Below, in pieces: positions 5,368 to 5,843 of a stretch of DNA of 5,843 nucleotides. Origin of the DNA: a bacterium. Lineage in GTDB: Bacteria > Armatimonadota > HRBIN16. The translations under genes and the position numbers were made by a program. Location: positions 1-5,843 of the forward strand of contig JANWXG010000172.1 in the NCBI GenBank assembly GCA_025057335.1, read 5' to 3'. The first letter of the stretch is position 1; every line of letters begins with the position of its first letter. The notes under the pieces were generated by a model. It saw nothing but the letters and a program-made list of their open reading frames with translations, was not told where the DNA came from and ran no database searches.

Positions 5368-5387
5368 GTGGAGTGGAGCGTCCAGCA

Positions 5388-5843
5388 CTACCCTTTTCTG
5401 CCGATAGCCACCAGGTGCTTCGGAGCAAGCAGCCAGTGGAGCGTCGCGTGCGGTTCCTCGCCGAACGAGTCCACCGTCAGGTAGCAAACGCCCCCTTTCT
5501 TGAACACAATCTGCAGCCCTGTAACCCCCAGCAGCAGGTTCGTCAGTGCACTGATGTTTGGCTCGTGTCCTACGAGCGCCAACGAGGGGACATGCGCGTA
5601 GCGTCGCAGCTCCTGCCACAGGTGGTCGGGATGCGCCAGGGGAAGCAGGTTCTCCGTCAGCACCAGCGCCTCCGTGCAGCCAAGCATCTCCTGCAGGATT
5701 TCAGCGGTCTGGCGTGCGCGCACATATGGACTGGTCAAGATAAGCTGGGGGCAGACCCCTAACGCTTTCAAGCCACGCGCGATGTCGCGCATCTTCGCTC
5801 GCCCCTTGTCGGTCAGCGGGCGCAAACTATCCTCCTCGTAGCC
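5388..5843 (-). CDS. sixA: SixA-type phosphohistidine phosphatase, 3' part (5' end outside window)
   Basis: The visible 151 residues belong to the histidine phosphatase (phosphoglycerate-mutase-like) superfamily, SixA branch, which removes phosphate from phosphohistidine in proteins. At the window edge the frame reads GYEEDSLRPLTDKG, matching the SixA block LRPLTxxG that normally lies about 20 residues after the start. The first ~10-20 residues with the catalytic RHG are therefore off the window. The TTG at 5825 is internal leucine, not a start. Visible key residues, numbered from that TTG codon, are the SPYVRARQTAE block (R36/R38, phosphate pocket) and H87 in LVGHEPN, the second catalytic histidine. 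The C-terminal KKGGVCYL block (109-116) is also typical. It shares orientation with ppk1, about 590 bp downstream. SixA genes are often found near polyphosphate genes, so a functional link is plausible but inferred. Confidence 0.9.
   Translation of the reverse strand, partial: GYEEDSLRPLTDKGRAKMRDIARGLKALGVCPQLILTSPYVRARQTAEILQEMLGCTEALVLTENLLPLAHPDHLWQELRRYAHVPSLALVGHEPNISALTNLLLGVTGLQIVFKKGGVCYLTVDSFGEEPHATLHWLLAPKHLVAIGRKG

Larger units (their letters stand above)
4795..5387. other. Repeat-rich intergenic region between sixA and ppk1
   Basis: These roughly 590 bases hold no credible gene. Left to right they contain the ppk1 leader (4795-4880), a GAGCGAAGCGAAGC-type repeat (4881-4911), unassigned sequence (4912-4942), three tandem composite palindromic elements (4943-5294), and a short tail (5295-5387) with a fragment resembling the first repeat. 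Open frames crossing the area are made of repeat sequence. The ppk1 promoter should lie here or upstream of sixA; I could not pick a convincing -35/-10 pair. None of the hairpins is followed by a T-run on the minus strand, so a classical terminator for sixA is not visible. Confidence 0.75.

Noticed and set aside
5208..5762. 184-codon plus-strand open frame spanning the repeat and antisense to sixA
   Set aside because: It starts inside the palindromic element and runs opposite a clearly recognised gene.
5823..5825. TTG as start codon of the SixA-type protein
   Set aside because: The frame stays open to the window edge, and the residues around it match the internal LRPLTxxG block of SixA, so the gene starts further upstream.

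Overview
The window looks like chromosomal DNA of a GC-rich (roughly 60% by eye), free-living, probably thermophilic bacterium. The large DUF6785/DUF6784-type membrane protein and the several families of dispersed palindromic repeats suggest Armatimonadota or a neighbouring lineage (Chloroflexota, Planctomycetota). That placement is inference; there is no rRNA or other strong phylogenetic marker.

Layout. Positions 1-187 are a leader without a convincing gene. They hold a short GC palindrome (22-41) and a long imperfect stem-loop (93-154) just before the ribosome binding site. Positions 188-2191 (+) encode a 667-residue polytopic membrane protein of unknown substrate, OPT-transporter-like. It converges with zero intergenic bases on a minus-strand pair: ppk1 (4794-2704), followed by a small five-helix, possibly Yip1-like membrane protein (2707-2192) whose ATG overlaps the ppk1 stop (ATGA). 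Upstream of ppk1 lie about 590 non-coding bases (4795-5387). They contain a GAGCGAAGCGAAGC-type interspersed repeat, three tandem copies of a complex palindromic element, and a fragment resembling the first repeat. Beyond them, still on the minus strand, is the 3' part of sixA (5388 to the window edge), truncated before its catalytic RHG motif.

Functionally the minus strand looks like a phosphate/polyphosphate neighbourhood. PPK1 makes polyphosphate from ATP and keeps all the catalytic residues I can check. The coupled membrane protein may be co-produced with it. The SixA-type histidine phosphatase sits upstream in the same orientation. The repeat cluster separates sixA from ppk1 and could terminate, attenuate or insulate transcription between them.

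The most noteworthy structure is the tandem element at 4943-5294. Each ~110-bp copy contains four hairpins in mirror order. The right half is an inverted, diverged version of the left half: loops are conserved (TTCA and GCAG in half orientation), stem sequences differ, and base pairing is kept. A GTAG/ATAG tetranucleotide abuts each outer hairpin. This is the architecture of a BIME, a pair of inverted REP sequences, and suggests dissemination by a REP-associated Y1 (RAYT) transposase encoded elsewhere.
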